Below, in pieces: positions 16,884-26,219 of a stretch of 64,000 bases of DNA. Under the pieces are notes generated by a model. It was not told the DNA's origin, did no database searches, and saw only the letters and a list, made by a program, of their open reading frames with translations. Source of the DNA: VRUE01 sp963728835 (GTDB taxonomy: Bacteria > Actinomycetota > Thermoleophilia > Solirubrobacterales > 70-9); contig CAVSKZ010000002.1 of the NCBI GenBank assembly GCA_963728835.1, positions 1,240,001 through 1,304,000 of the forward strand, given 5' to 3'. Positions within the stretch are counted from its first letter, which is position 1, and every line of letters starts with the position of its first letter. The translations under genes and the position numbers were made by a program.

Positions 16884-17783
16884 CTAGACAACGCCGGTCG
16901 AGCGGCATCGCGATGAAGAGCAGCGCCAGGTAGGCGAGCGAGAAGAGGTAGGTGCGCAGCGCCCAGCGGCGGTCGGCGCTGCGCAGCAGGCGCACGGCGC
17001 AGTAGATGAAGCCGGCGCCAAGCGTCATCGAGGCGACCAGGTACTCGATGCCGAAGCCGCCGGCGCAGAAGGGGAGCTGGGTCACCGCGTAGAGGAGCAC
17101 CGTGTAGAGGAGGATCTGGCGGCGGGTCTCGTCCTCGCCGCGCACCACGGGCAGCATCGGGATGCCGGCCTTGGCGTACTCGTCCTTCATCAGCAGCGAG
17201 AGCGCCCAGAAGTGAGGCGGGGTCCAGAAGAAGACGATCGCGAAGAGGTAGAAGGCGGTGCCGCTGAGCCCACCCGTGACAGCGGCCCAGGCGACCAGCG
17301 GCGGCACGGCGCCGGCGGCGCCGCCGATCACGATGTTCTGCGGCGTCGAGCGCTTGAGCCAGAGCGTGTAGACGAAGACGTAGCCGAACAGCCCGGAGAT
17401 CGAGAGCGCCGCCGCCAGCGGGTTGACCGCCAGCGCCAGCAGGGCGAAGGAGGCGCAGCCGAGCAGCGCCCCGAAGGCGATCGGCGGCCTGGGGCGAGAT
17501 CCGCCCGCGGCGACCGGCCGGGTCGCGGTGCGGGCCATGATCCGGTCGATGTCGCGGTCGATCGCGTGGTTGATCGCGCCGGCGCCGCCGGCTGAGAGGG
17601 CGCCGCCGAGGCAGGTGAGGAGGACGAGGCCGAGCGAGGGGTCGCCGGCCACGTACATCGTCGTGACCGTGGTCAGCAGCAGCAGCGACTGCACCTTCGG
17701 CTTGGTCAGCGTCAGGTAGTCGCGCAGGACGGTCAGGCGACGCTGGGCGCGCGCGATGACCGCCGTCTGCGGTCGCCGCTCAT
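16884..17783 (-). CDS. ctaB: Protoheme IX farnesyltransferase (heme O synthase; frameshifted at both ends)
   Basis: A UbiA-family prenyltransferase that turns heme B into heme O, upstream of CtaA. The first Asp-rich motif is NHAIDRDIDRIMARTATRP; the second region is KDEYAKAGIPMLPVVRG. About eight helices follow the normal pattern. The ATG at 17783 needs an indel near 17760 to reach LRDYLTLTKPKVQSLLLLTT, the usual start. The frame is lost again near 16890, where tandem TAG codons probably mark the true stop. It lies directly behind the ligand-less subunit I gene. Confidence 0.9.
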
Positions 17784-19474
17784 GGCGGTCAGGCTACCGG
17801 CTGCGTCTCGGGCGCCGGCTGGCTCGGTGCGGCGCGTGCGGTGGGCGATCGCGTCGCGGATGTCGCGCATCGGCCGGTCGCTGCGCACGTCGGGCAGCAC
17901 GTCGAAGTTGTGCGGCTCCGGCGGCGAGAGCGCGAACCACTCGAGCGAGTCGCCGCCCCACTGGTCGTGGCCGGCGCGGGCGCCGCCGGTGCGGCTGAGG
18001 ATCGCGTTGACGAGCGTGAGGACGATCCCGGCCGCCAGCACGAAGGCGCCGATCGAGGCGATCAGGTTGTAGCCGCTCGACCCCGGTGCCGCCGAAGAAC
18101 TTGTAGGCGTCGACGACCTCGCCGTGCTCGCCGCCGGCGAAGAAGAGCGGCACGAAGGCGAGCAGGGTCCCCAGCGCCATCGTCCAGAAGGAGATCCGCG
18201 CCAGCGTCTCGCCCATCGTCCGCCCGGTCATCTTCGGGAACCAGTAGTGCAGGGCGGCGAAGCCGCCGAAGACCGCGCCGCCGACGAGGGCGAAGTGGGT
18301 CGCCGCGGTGGCGTCGGTGGTGTTCTGCAGGCGCCAGGCGACCGCGACCATCGAGTGCGAGATCTCAGACGCGAGGCCGATCGAGATCGCCGAGATCGCG
18401 CCGAGCGGCGAAGAGCAGCGGCGCGCGCATCGTGCAGGACGCCGCCGGCCAGCGTCGCGATCAGGTTGAAGAGGACGAGGCCGAAGGGGACGATCAGCGC
18501 CAGCGACATCAGCATCGCGAAGTACATCCAGCCGATCCCGATCGGCGCGGTCAGCATGTTCTGCATCCAGGCGAGCGTGCCGATCACGGCGATCGCGATC
18601 AGCGAGCCGACCACGGCGCCGCGGTTGAAGAGCGGCTTGCGGGCGAAGGCGGGGACGATCTCGGCGATCGCCGCCAGGGCCGCGATCAGGATCAGCATGT
18701 AGGCGCCGGTGAAGAAGATCCAGCTCAGGTGCTGCCAGAGCAGCGGCGCGCCGCCCGAGCCGTCGGCGAAGAAGATCCCGTCGAAGTTGCGGTCGATCAG
18801 CAGCATCGTGATCGCGCCGAGCATCACCGGGCCGATCACGAGCAGCAGCCAGGAGCAGATCGCCGCCGCCCAGGTGAAGACGGGCAGCCGGCGCCAGGCC
18901 ATGCCCGGCGCGCGCAGCCTGCGCAGGGTCGCGACGAGGTCGATCGCGATCAGGACGAAGCCGAGCGTCGCCAGGCCGTTCGCGGCGGCCCAGGCGTCGA
19001 CGCCGTTGTCGGGCAGGAAGGCGAGCTCGGAGAGGGGCGCCAGCGGGTTGACGCCCGCCTCGGAGGGGGTGAAGAGGAAGCCCGAGTAGAGGACGGTCGC
19101 GCCGGCGATGTAGAGCCAGAGCGCCGATCTGCCCGAGGCGCGGCAGGGCCGTGCCCCGCGCGCCCGATCTGCAGCGGCGCCAGGTAGTAGAAGAGGCCGA
19201 GCGCCAGCGGGATCGCGAAGAGGAAGATCGCCGTCGCGCCGTAGAGCGAGAGCATCCGGTTGAAGGTGACCGGCGTCGAGGAAAGTGTTCTCCGGGATCG
19301 CCAGCTGCAGGCGCATCAGCAGCAGCTCGACCAGGGCGATGAAGAGGAAGCCGAGGGAGGCGACGATCAGCGATGCGGCCGACGTCCTTGTGGTCGGCGC
19401 TGGTCGGCGATCTCCATCCAGCGCGGACGGCGCCGGGGGAAGCCGTCGGCGACGAGCTCGGGGCGAGCGCTCAT
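17780..19474 (-). CDS. Heme-copper oxidase subunit I-like protein lacking most metal ligands (frameshifted)
   Basis: The fold is clearly subunit I: ELLLMRLQLAIPENTFL, AIFLFAIPLALGLFYYLAPL, LLIDRNFDGIFFADGSGG, FARKPLF and HYWFPKMTGRTMGETL. Against the ctaD of this window the ligands are replaced. Heme a His in STHAVL becomes Tyr (SLYGAT). The CuB His and its Tyr in SHPAVY become Thr and Met (FTGAYM). The His-His of WAHHMF becomes Gln-Asn (WMQNML). The heme a3 His of AHIHF becomes Ala (AATHF); only the second His there remains. Five of six ligands are lost although helices and loops are kept. Indels lie near 19400, 19270, 19135, 18410 and 18080. Its ATG overlaps the subunit II-like stop. Confidence 0.85.
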
Positions 19475-20164
19475 GGTGTCTCTCCCCCTTCGATCAGGCC
19501 CACGACGCGGTCCTGAGCGGCCTGGATGTCGGCTTTCTGACCGTCGAGGAAGTCTTCGTACTCCGCCGCCGAGACCACCTCGACCGCGGTGCGCATCGCC
19601 GCGTAGGCCTGGCCCGAGAAGGTCGCCGACTGGCCCTCGTAGAGGCCCTCCTCCTCGGCGCGGAAGACGACCTGGTTCGTCTTGCCCGGGACGGCGTCGC
19701 GCTTGCCCGCGAGCGCCGGCACGTCCCAGGTGTGGATCACGTCGGTGGAGACGAGGTCGAGCTCGACCGCGGTGTCGACCGGGACGACGAGCTTGTAGTA
19801 GGAGAAGGCGGAGTTCGGGTAGTCGTAGCGCCAGAGCCACTGCTGGCCGGTCGCCTGGATCCGGAGCGGCTCCGAGCGTGCAGAGGCGAGGCCCGCCGAG
19901 CCGGTGGCCGGGGTCTCGCGCGCCTTCCCCGTGTAGAGGAGGCTGACGACGAAGATCGCGGCGGCGAAGACGGTGAGCAGGGCGCCGACCCGGAGCTGGG
20001 TGCGCCGCCCGCGGCGCCGATCCGCGGACGGCGCCGCGCCGCCCGGTACGGCGCAGCGCGTAGACCAGCGCGCCGTTGACAGCGACGACGACGATCGTCG
20101 CGGCGACGAAGCCAATCCAAAGCAGGGTTTCGATCTGGTCGGTGCCAGGGGAGCTAGGACTCAA
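19471..20164 (-). CDS. Cytochrome oxidase subunit II-like protein with the CuA site replaced (frameshifted)
   Basis: Two N-terminal helices (LLWIGFVAATIVVVAVNGAL and VGALLTVFAAAIFVVSLLY) and a cupredoxin domain: QATGQQWLWRYDYPNSAFSY, STDVIHTWDVPAL, VPGKTNQVVFRAEEEGLYEG. The CuA motif C-x3-C-x3-H-x2-M is present with the same spacing as Ser-x3-Ser-x3-Tyr-x2-Met (SATFSGQAYAAM). The first CuA His (DVIHTW) is kept. One indel near 20040 joins the halves. It cannot hold a normal CuA centre. The TGA overlaps the ATG of the ligand-less subunit I (ATGA), so the two are co-translated partners. Confidence 0.85.
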
Positions 20165-20254
20165 AGCGCGGCCATTCTAGTCACGCGCGACGGCGTGACG
20201 CGGCGCCCGTCCTTTCGCCCGGGCGAGGAGGCGCTCCATATACTCGCCGACCCT
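20165..20254. promoter_or_regulatory. Divergent intergenic region
   Basis: Ninety bases separate the starts of the minus-strand oxidase-like operon and the plus-strand PAP2 gene. Both promoters must lie here or overlap the genes. I see no clear consensus boxes; assignment rests on gene orientation. Confidence 0.4.
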
Positions 20255-21200
20255 ATGCGCAGGCGATCCCGGCCATCTCCGGCGCTTCGCGTGGCTCTGC
20301 GCGCCGGAGCCGCCGGCGCAGTCGCCGCCGCGGTCGCCGTGCCGCTGCTGCGCAGGCGCCTGCGGGTGCCCGCCGGAGTGACGATCGCGAGCCTGCGCCG
20401 CCGGCCCGCTGGCGCTTGCCGTCCTCTATCCGCGCTCGCACAAGCGCGACGTTGCGCTCTTCGCGTTGCAGATGTGGGCCTTCACGATGGTGCACGAGCT
20501 GCCCTACGACGATCCCCAGCGGTTGCGCCGCCGGCTGCGCACCGGCTATCCGATCGCGGTCGACCGCACGATCGGGCTCGGCCGGCTCCCCAACGCCCGC
20601 CTCCAGCGCGCTCTCGCCAGGCTTCGCCATGTCGACTCGCTGGACCGCCTGCTCACCTGGGTGCACTGGCTCTGGTTCCTCGAGCCCTACATCGCCCTGA
20701 TCTGGATCCTCCTGCGCCATCCGGAGCGCTTCCCGCGAGCGGCACGCCAGATGGCCGCGGTCTTCGACCTCGGCTGCGTCGGCTACTTCGCGGTGCCGAC
20801 GGCGCCGCCCTGGTGGGCCTCGGAGCAGGGGCTGACCGGCGAAGAGGTGCGCCGGATCATGGTCGGCGTCGGCGAAGAGACCTGGCGCTCGGCCTGGCCG
20901 GCGATGTACGGGGCGCTTGGGGGCAACCCCTGGGCGGCTATGCCCTCGCTGCACTTCGCCACCTCGACGATGGCCGCGATCTCTCTCTCCGAAGCGGGCA
21001 GGACCGAGGGCGCGGTCGGGTGGGGATATGCGACGGCGCTCGGCTTCGGGCTCGTCTACCTGGGCGAGCACTACGTCACCGACCTGCTGGCCGGAGCCGG
21101 TCTCGTCGCCATCGTCAGGCGCGGCGAGCCGCTCGCCGAACCGGCGGTCCACGCGGTGAACCGGGGCCTGCGGCGCTTGGAGCGCCTCGCCACCGGGTAG
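20255..21200 (+). CDS. PAP2-superfamily phosphatase / inositol phosphotransferase-like (frameshift near 20395)
   Basis: A membrane phosphatase of the PAP2/Aur1-like group. The N-terminus is basic (MRRRSRPSPALRVALRAG) and the frame changes near 20395, before HKRDVALFALQMWAFTMVHE. The acid-phosphatase motifs are MPSLHFATSTMAAIS (motif 2) and GEHYVTDLLAGA (motif 3). VPTAPPWWASEQG is typical of the inositol-phosphoceramide-synthase-like branch, suggesting lipid head-group transfer. It is followed by a flippase-like gene ten bases downstream. Confidence 0.82.
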
Positions 21201-21210
21201 CTTCCCCTAG

Positions 21211-22324
21211 GTGTCTCCAGAGGGTTCGGCGAACGGCGGCGACGCCGCTGAGCTTCCGATCTTCACGCGGCGACGAGTTGCCCAGACAACGCTGCTCGTC
21301 CTCGTCGTGCTGGTCGCGATCTACTTCCTCTTTCCGCGGCTGGTCGGCCTCGGCGACGCGCTCGGCAAGCTCGGCGAAGCCGACCTCCTCTGGGTCGCGA
21401 TCGCGATCTGCTTCAACGTCGTCGCGATCGCCACCTACGTGGCGCTGTTCAAGGCCGTGGTCGGCGGCGACGTCCTGCCGCTGAGCTGGAAGGAGACCTA
21501 CGAGATCAACATGGCGGGCCTCGCCGCCACCCGGCTCTTCTCGGCGGGGGGAGCCGGCGGCATCGTGCTCAGCTTCTGGGCGCTGCGCAAGGCCGGGATG
21601 CCGCGGCACGAGGCGGGGAGGCGGATGGTCGCCTTCCTGGCGCTGCAGTACGTCTTCTATCCCGTCGCGCTGATCGTCTGCGGGGTCCTGCTGCGCACCG
21701 GAGTCGTGCCGGGCAAGGGCTCGGTCGAGCTGACCATCGTCCCGGCCGCGGTCGCGGGGGTGCTCCTGGCGGCGGGCCTGCTGATGGCGCTGGTCCCGCC
21801 CGACGTGGGCGCGGAGGCTCGCCTCGCTGGCCAGGGGGGAGCGGAGCAAGGCGATCGTCGCCAACGTCGCCAAGGTCCCGGCCATCGTCGGCGAGGGGCT
21901 CAGGTTCACCGCGGGCCTCTTCCTCAGCCCCTCGCGCGGCGGGCTGGCGGTGCTCGGCGCCGCTGGCTTCTGGGCGGCCAACATCGGCATCCTCTGGGCC
22001 TCGTTCAAGGCCTTCGGCGTGCACGTCCCGCTGGCGGTGGTGATCCAGGGCTTCTTCCTCGGCATGGTCGCCAACCTCTTCCCGCTCGCGCCCGCCGGGG
22101 TCGGCGCCGTGGACGCCGGGATGATCGGCGCCTTCGTCCTCTTCGGCATCCCCGAGGAGACGGTCTTCCCGGCCGTGCTGGTCTATCGCCTGGTCGCCTT
22201 CTGGATGCCGCTGCCCCTCGGCATGGTCGCCTTCTTCCAGCTCCGCCACACGGCCCACGAGTGGGAGAGGGAGGGGTTGCCGATCGAGCGGGAGGAGCTC
22301 CACCTGGAGACCACCCCGGGTTGA
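21211..22324 (+). CDS. Lysylphosphatidylglycerol synthetase TM/UPF0104-family membrane protein (frameshift near 21815)
   Basis: The GTG start gives a multi-helix membrane protein: TLLVLVVLVAIYFLFPRL, LLWVAIAICFNVVAIATYVA, NMAGLAATRLFSAGGAGGIV, then after the indel ANLFPLAPAGVGAVDAGMIG and VYRLVAFWMPLPLGMVAF. The PxPGGxGxxE-like element appears as APAGVGAVDAG. The family holds lipid flippases and AglD-type proteins. The PAP2 gene next to it fits a shared role in lipid or glycolipid metabolism. Confidence 0.8.
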
Positions 22325-22372
22325 CCCCCGAGCTACTATAAAAAGTAAAGTATTAGACTCCTGGCGGCATAG

Positions 22373-23380
22373 ATGGCAGACGAGAAGAAGATCGAGAACG
22401 TGATCGTGGTCGGCGGCGGGCCCGCCGGCTACACCGCTGCGCTCTACACGGCAAGGGCCAACCTCGAGCCGCTCGTCTTCGAGGGCTTCCAGTGGGGCGG
22501 CCAGCTGCAGAACACGACCGACGTCGAGAACTACCCGGGCTATCCCGAGGGGATCATGGGGCCGGAGATGATGACCCAGTTCCGCGCCCAGGCGGAGCGC
22601 TTCGGAACCCGCTTCGTCAGCGACGACGTCGACCGGGTCGAGCTCTCCGACGGCGGCGTGCAGAGGGTCTACCTCGGCGACGAGGAGCACCTGGCGAGGA
22701 CCGTGATCCTGGCGATGGGGGCCGAGCCGCGGCGGCTTGGCGTGCCTGGGGAGATGGAGCTGGGCGGTCGCGGCGTCTCCACCTGCGGCGTCTGCGACGG
22801 CGCCTTCTTCAAGGACCAGAAGGTGATCGTGATCGGCGGCGGCGACTCGGCGATGGAGGACTCGATCTTCATCTCCAAGTTCGCGAGCGAGCTGACCGTG
22901 GTCAATCGCCGCGACGAGTTCCGCGCCTCGAAGATCATGCTCGAGCGCGCCCGCGAGCGGGACAACATCGAGTTCAAGACCCCGTTCGTCGCCGAGGAGT
23001 TCGTCGCCGGCGAGGACGGCAAGCTCGGCCACGTGCGCCTGCTCAACGTCGAGAGCGGCGAGACGGAGGACTTCGTCGCCGACGGCGCCTTCATCGCGAT
23101 CGGCCACCTCCCGAAATCGGAGATCGTGGTCGGTCAGGTCGGCACCGACGAGGACGGCTACATCGTCACCCAGCCCGGCTCGACCCAGACCAACCTGGCC
23201 GGCGTCTTCGCCGTCGGCGACGTCGTCGACCACACCTACCGCCAGGCCGTCACCGCCGCCGGCACCGGCTGCATGGGCGCCCTCGACGCCGAGTGGTACC
23301 TGCGCGACACCCCGCCCTCCCCCGAGGCCCACTGGATGCCCGGCGGCGAGCCCGCCGAGATCGCCCCCAAGGTCGGCTGA
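22373..23380 (+). CDS. trxB: Thioredoxin-disulfide reductase
   Basis: A 335-residue FAD/NADPH flavoprotein that reduces thioredoxin. FAD-binding GGGPAGYTAALYTARAN lies at residues 14-30. The redox pair is CGVCDGAFF (CxxC). The NADPH site is VIVIGGGDSAMEDSIF, and FAVGDVVDHTYRQAVTAAG is the second FAD motif. The ATG start gives the standard length with a short C-terminal extension (PPSPEAHWMPGGEPAE). The gene is intact. An AT-rich stretch just upstream (about 22332-22360) may hold the promoter. Confidence 0.96.
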   Translation: MADEKKIENVIVVGGGPAGYTAALYTARANLEPLVFEGFQWGGQLQNTTDVENYPGYPEGIMGPEMMTQFRAQAERFGTRFVSDDVDRVELSDGGVQRVYLGDEEHLARTVILAMGAEPRRLGVPGEMELGGRGVSTCGVCDGAFFKDQKVIVIGGGDSAMEDSIFISKFASELTVVNRRDEFRASKIMLERARERDNIEFKTPFVAEEFVAGEDGKLGHVRLLNVESGETEDFVADGAFIAIGHLPKSEIVVGQVGTDEDGYIVTQPGSTQTNLAGVFAVGDVVDHTYRQAVTAAGTGCMGALDAEWYLRDTPPSPEAHWMPGGEPAEIAPKVG

Positions 23381-23392
23381 CCGGCGCATATC

Positions 23393-23441
23393 GGCGTCCT
23401 CGGTCGCTCGCGTGCAGAGCACGCCACGCTCCCTGCGTCCT
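23393..23441 (+). repeat. 49-bp dispersed intergenic repeat, copy 2
   Basis: Identical over 49 bases to 13024-13072. It begins 12 bases after the trxB stop. The locus-specific arm CTGACC (just before the copy) pairs with GGTCAG after it. The inner hairpin is the same as in copy 1. Confidence 0.8.
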
Positions 23442-23502
23442 TATCTGCTTGGTCAGGCGACCTTGGGCCTACGTGCCGGAGATCCTGGTCTAGGGTGGGG
23501 CC

Positions 23503-23673
23503 GTGGCAAACCGCGTTTCCACCCCTTTCCCCTTCGTGATCGCCGTGCTCCTGCCGCCGGCGGGGCTGCTGCTGGGGCTGGTCGAGGTGCGGCAGGACCG
23601 GGAACTGGGGGTGCGCCTGCTGGTGGTCTCGGTGCTGGCGGCGGTCGTCTGGGCGCTGCTCTTCCTCAGCTGA
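23503..23673 (+). CDS. Small two-helix membrane protein
   Basis: A GTG start gives 56 residues: PFVIAVLLPPAGLLLGLVEV, a charged turn RQDRELG, then RLLVVSVLAAVVWALLFLS. The pattern of two membrane helices with a short cytosolic loop is clear and GC3 is high as in host genes. No family is recognised. It lies between the trxB repeat and the convergent greA gene. Confidence 0.5.
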   Translation: MANRVSTPFPFVIAVLLPPAGLLLGLVEVRQDRELGVRLLVVSVLAAVVWALLFLS

Positions 23674-23685
23674 GCCTCAGGGCCC

Positions 23686-24168
23686 TCAGCCGACGAGCTT
23701 CTGGACCACGAACGTGCGGGACCCTTTGGGGGTCTCGATCTCGATCGGCTTGCCGATCTTGGCGTCGCGCAGTGCCCTGCCGATCGGCGACTCGGCGGAG
23801 AGCCGGCCCGCGGCGAGGTCGGCCTCGGTCGAGCCGACCAGGGTCCAGGTGTGGACCTCGTCCTTGCCCTCGTCGAGCACCTCGGCGGTGCGGCCGAAGG
23901 CGAAGCTGTCGGCGTCCCCGTCGACCTCGACCACGACCGCGGTGCGCAGCCGCTCGCGCAGCCGCTTGATCTTGGTCTCGAGGTGCGCCTGGTCTTCCTT
24001 GGCGATGTGGTACTCGGCGTTCTCCTTGAGGTCGCCTTCCTCGCGGGCCACCTTGATCCGCGCCGCCATCTTCGCCCGGGCCGGGCCTTCGAGCTGCTCG
24101 ATTTCCTCACGCAGCGCGGCGATCCCCTCCTCGGTGATCGGCTCGCCGCCCGCTTCGACGTCTCCCAT
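23686..24168 (-). CDS. greA: Transcription elongation factor GreA
   Basis: A 160-residue factor that stimulates transcript cleavage by backtracked RNA polymerase. The N-terminal coiled coil contains AREEGDLKENAEYHIAKEDQ, with the acidic tip (GDLKENAEY) that enters the polymerase channel. The C-terminal FKBP-like domain contains WTLVGSTEADLAAGRLSAES and SPIGRALRDAKIGKPIEIET. The length is normal and the gene is intact. It is the next gene downstream of the GGDEF/HD-GYP gene, on the same strand. Confidence 0.95.
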   Translation of the reverse strand: MGDVEAGGEPITEEGIAALREEIEQLEGPARAKMAARIKVAREEGDLKENAEYHIAKEDQAHLETKIKRLRERLRTAVVVEVDGDADSFAFGRTAEVLDEGKDEVHTWTLVGSTEADLAAGRLSAESPIGRALRDAKIGKPIEIETPKGSRTFVVQKLVG

Positions 24169-24212
24169 CCGCTCACTCTTTCAGATCGCCGGCGACGGGA
24201 CAGCGCGTTCCG

Positions 24213-26219
24213 TCAAAGGCTGATCGCCGGGGGAGTCTCGACCGCGATCTTTCCGGCGAACAGCTCGACCAGCTCGGGGTCGAACTGGGTCCCGGCGGCA
24301 CGCCGCAGCTCCGCGACGGCCTCCCCGGCGGAGAGGGTCGGCTCGTATTGCCGGCCGCCGGTCATCGAGCTGTAGGCGTCGCAGATGAGGATGATCCGCG
24401 CCTCGATCGGGATCGCCTTGCCGGCCAGGCCGTCGGGGTAGCCGCTGCCGTCCCAGCTCTCGTGGCTGGAGCGGACGATCTTCGCGACCCCGCGCAGGGC
24501 CGGAGCGGCCGCCAGCACTCGCTCTCCGATCAGCGTGTGCTTGCGCACCATGTCCTCCTCGGCGTCGTCGAGCGGCCCGCGTTTGTGCAGGATCGCATCG
24601 GGGATCGCGATCTTGCCGATGTCGTGCATCTCCGCCGCGCGCACGAGGACGTCCATCTCCTCGGCGTCGAGGTCGAGCGCGCGGCCCATCGCGGCAGCGA
24701 GGTGCGCGACGCCGCCGAGGTGGCGGTCGAGCTCCGGCTCGCGCTCGCGCAGCATCCCGAGCAGGACGCCGCGGGCCTGGCTCAGCGCCGAGTCGGCCCG
24801 CTGCCCCTTCTGCGTGTACATGCGCCGGTCGGCGATCAGCAGGGCGTCTTTTGGGGTCTGTGCTTCGCCGGGCAGCCGGACCATCCCCCACGAGGCTTTG
24901 ATCGAGAAGCTGGGCCCCTTCTCGCAGAGGCCCGCCTCGGCTGCCTTGACGATCGCGTCCGCGGTCTCCTCCCCGGTCGAGAAGAGGACGCAGAACTCGT
25001 CGCCGCCGAGGCGGTACGCCGTTCCCCATGGCGATATCGCGGCCTCGAGGCTCGCGCCCAGCCGCTTCAGCAGTTCGTCTCCGGCGCTGTGCCCGAAGCT
25101 GTCGTTGTAGGACTTGAACCCGTCGAGGTCGAACAGCGCCAGGGCGTCGTTTCGCGGTCGCGATTTGGAGAGGTCCCTCTCCAGGTCGGTCAGCAACGAG
25201 CGCCGGTTGCGCAGGCCGGTGAGCGAGTCGGTGCTCGCCTCGCGCTTGCTCGCCGCGAGCATCCTCGTGTTGAGGGCGAAGGTGGTGACGAGCCTGGCCA
25301 GCACGGCGAGCAGCGAGGCGACCCCGAGCCCGATCGCGACGGTCCCGATCGGAACGACGTTGCCGATCGCGAGCAGGACGACGACGACCGTGGCCAGTGC
25401 CACCGGCAGTGCGATCGAGCGGACCGTCCGGCCCCGGGCGCGCTCGACGGCGGCCTTCGGCAGCCACGCCGCGGCGGCGAGGAGGAGGAACGCAAGCGGC
25501 CAGGCGATGCTGGCCAGGTTGAGGGCCTGCGTCGACTGTCCGGCCACCGAGAGGTAGACGACGTCTGCGGCGCCGAACAGCGCCAGCGCAGCGGCGATCA
25601 GCGGCCAGGCGCCGTGGGCGCGCCAGCGCGAGGTGGTGAGCGCTCCCGCGACCAGCCCGAGCAGGACGAGGTCGGCGCAGGGGTAGGCGAGGCTGACGGC
25701 GACGCCGAGGGTGCTGCCTTCGAGCGCGTCGAGCACGGGCGGGAAGATCAGCGCGGCGGCGACCGCGGCAACCGCGAGCGCCCCGATCAGGCCGTCCATC
25801 CAGGCGAACGTGTCGACCCGCGCCGAACGGCTGTGAAGCAGCAGCAGCAGGGCGCAGAAGGTCGCGGGATAGAAGGCGAGGAAGAGCGCGTCCGACGGCG
25901 AGGGGAACGGCGCGGGGGAGGCGTAGTAGAGGACGGCCGAGTAGTAGGTCTGGCCGAGCGCCCAGAGCAGCATCCCGATGCCGAGGCTGAGCCAGGCGAG
26001 CCGCTCTCCCGGCAGTTTGATCGCCCGGTAGAGGACGGCGATCGCGGCCCCGAGCACGACGGCGTCGTAGGCCCACCGCCCGAAGGCGTCCTGCGTGCCG
26101 GCGCCGCCGATCGGCACCAGCGTGACCGCGGCGTAGGCGGCGAGCAGCAGCGACAGCAGCCCGATCCATGCCGCGACGGCGGCTGCCGGGGTCAAGCGGC
26201 TAAGGCCGGACATGTCCAT
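24213..26219 (-). CDS. Membrane-bound GGDEF plus HD-GYP protein
   Basis: A 668-residue protein predicted to control cyclic di-GMP. The first 320 residues hold about nine membrane helices (for example GLLSLLLAAYAAVTLVPIGG). The diguanylate cyclase domain has RLGGDEFC at residues 403-410 with the active GGDEF intact. The HD-GYP phosphodiesterase domain has HDIGK at about 532 and GSGYPDG at about 591, with HTLIGERVL and ICDAYSSMTG. Both active sites look complete, so synthesis and breakdown may be switched by the sensor part. ATG at 26219 is chosen; the frame stays open upstream into repeat DNA. Confidence 0.92.
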   Translation of the reverse strand: MDMSGLSRLTPAAAVAAWIGLLSLLLAAYAAVTLVPIGGAGTQDAFGRWAYDAVVLGAAIAVLYRAIKLPGERLAWLSLGIGMLLWALGQTYYSAVLYYASPAPFPSPSDALFLAFYPATFCALLLLLHSRSARVDTFAWMDGLIGALAVAAVAAALIFPPVLDALEGSTLGVAVSLAYPCADLVLLGLVAGALTTSRWRAHGAWPLIAAALALFGAADVVYLSVAGQSTQALNLASIAWPLAFLLLAAAAWLPKAAVERARGRTVRSIALPVALATVVVVLLAIGNVVPIGTVAIGLGVASLLAVLARLVTTFALNTRMLAASKREASTDSLTGLRNRRSLLTDLERDLSKSRPRNDALALFDLDGFKSYNDSFGHSAGDELLKRLGASLEAAISPWGTAYRLGGDEFCVLFSTGEETADAIVKAAEAGLCEKGPSFSIKASWGMVRLPGEAQTPKDALLIADRRMYTQKGQRADSALSQARGVLLGMLREREPELDRHLGGVAHLAAAMGRALDLDAEEMDVLVRAAEMHDIGKIAIPDAILHKRGPLDDAEEDMVRKHTLIGERVLAAAPALRGVAKIVRSSHESWDGSGYPDGLAGKAIPIEARIILICDAYSSMTGGRQYEPTLSAGEAVAELRRAAGTQFDPELVELFAGKIAVETPPAISL

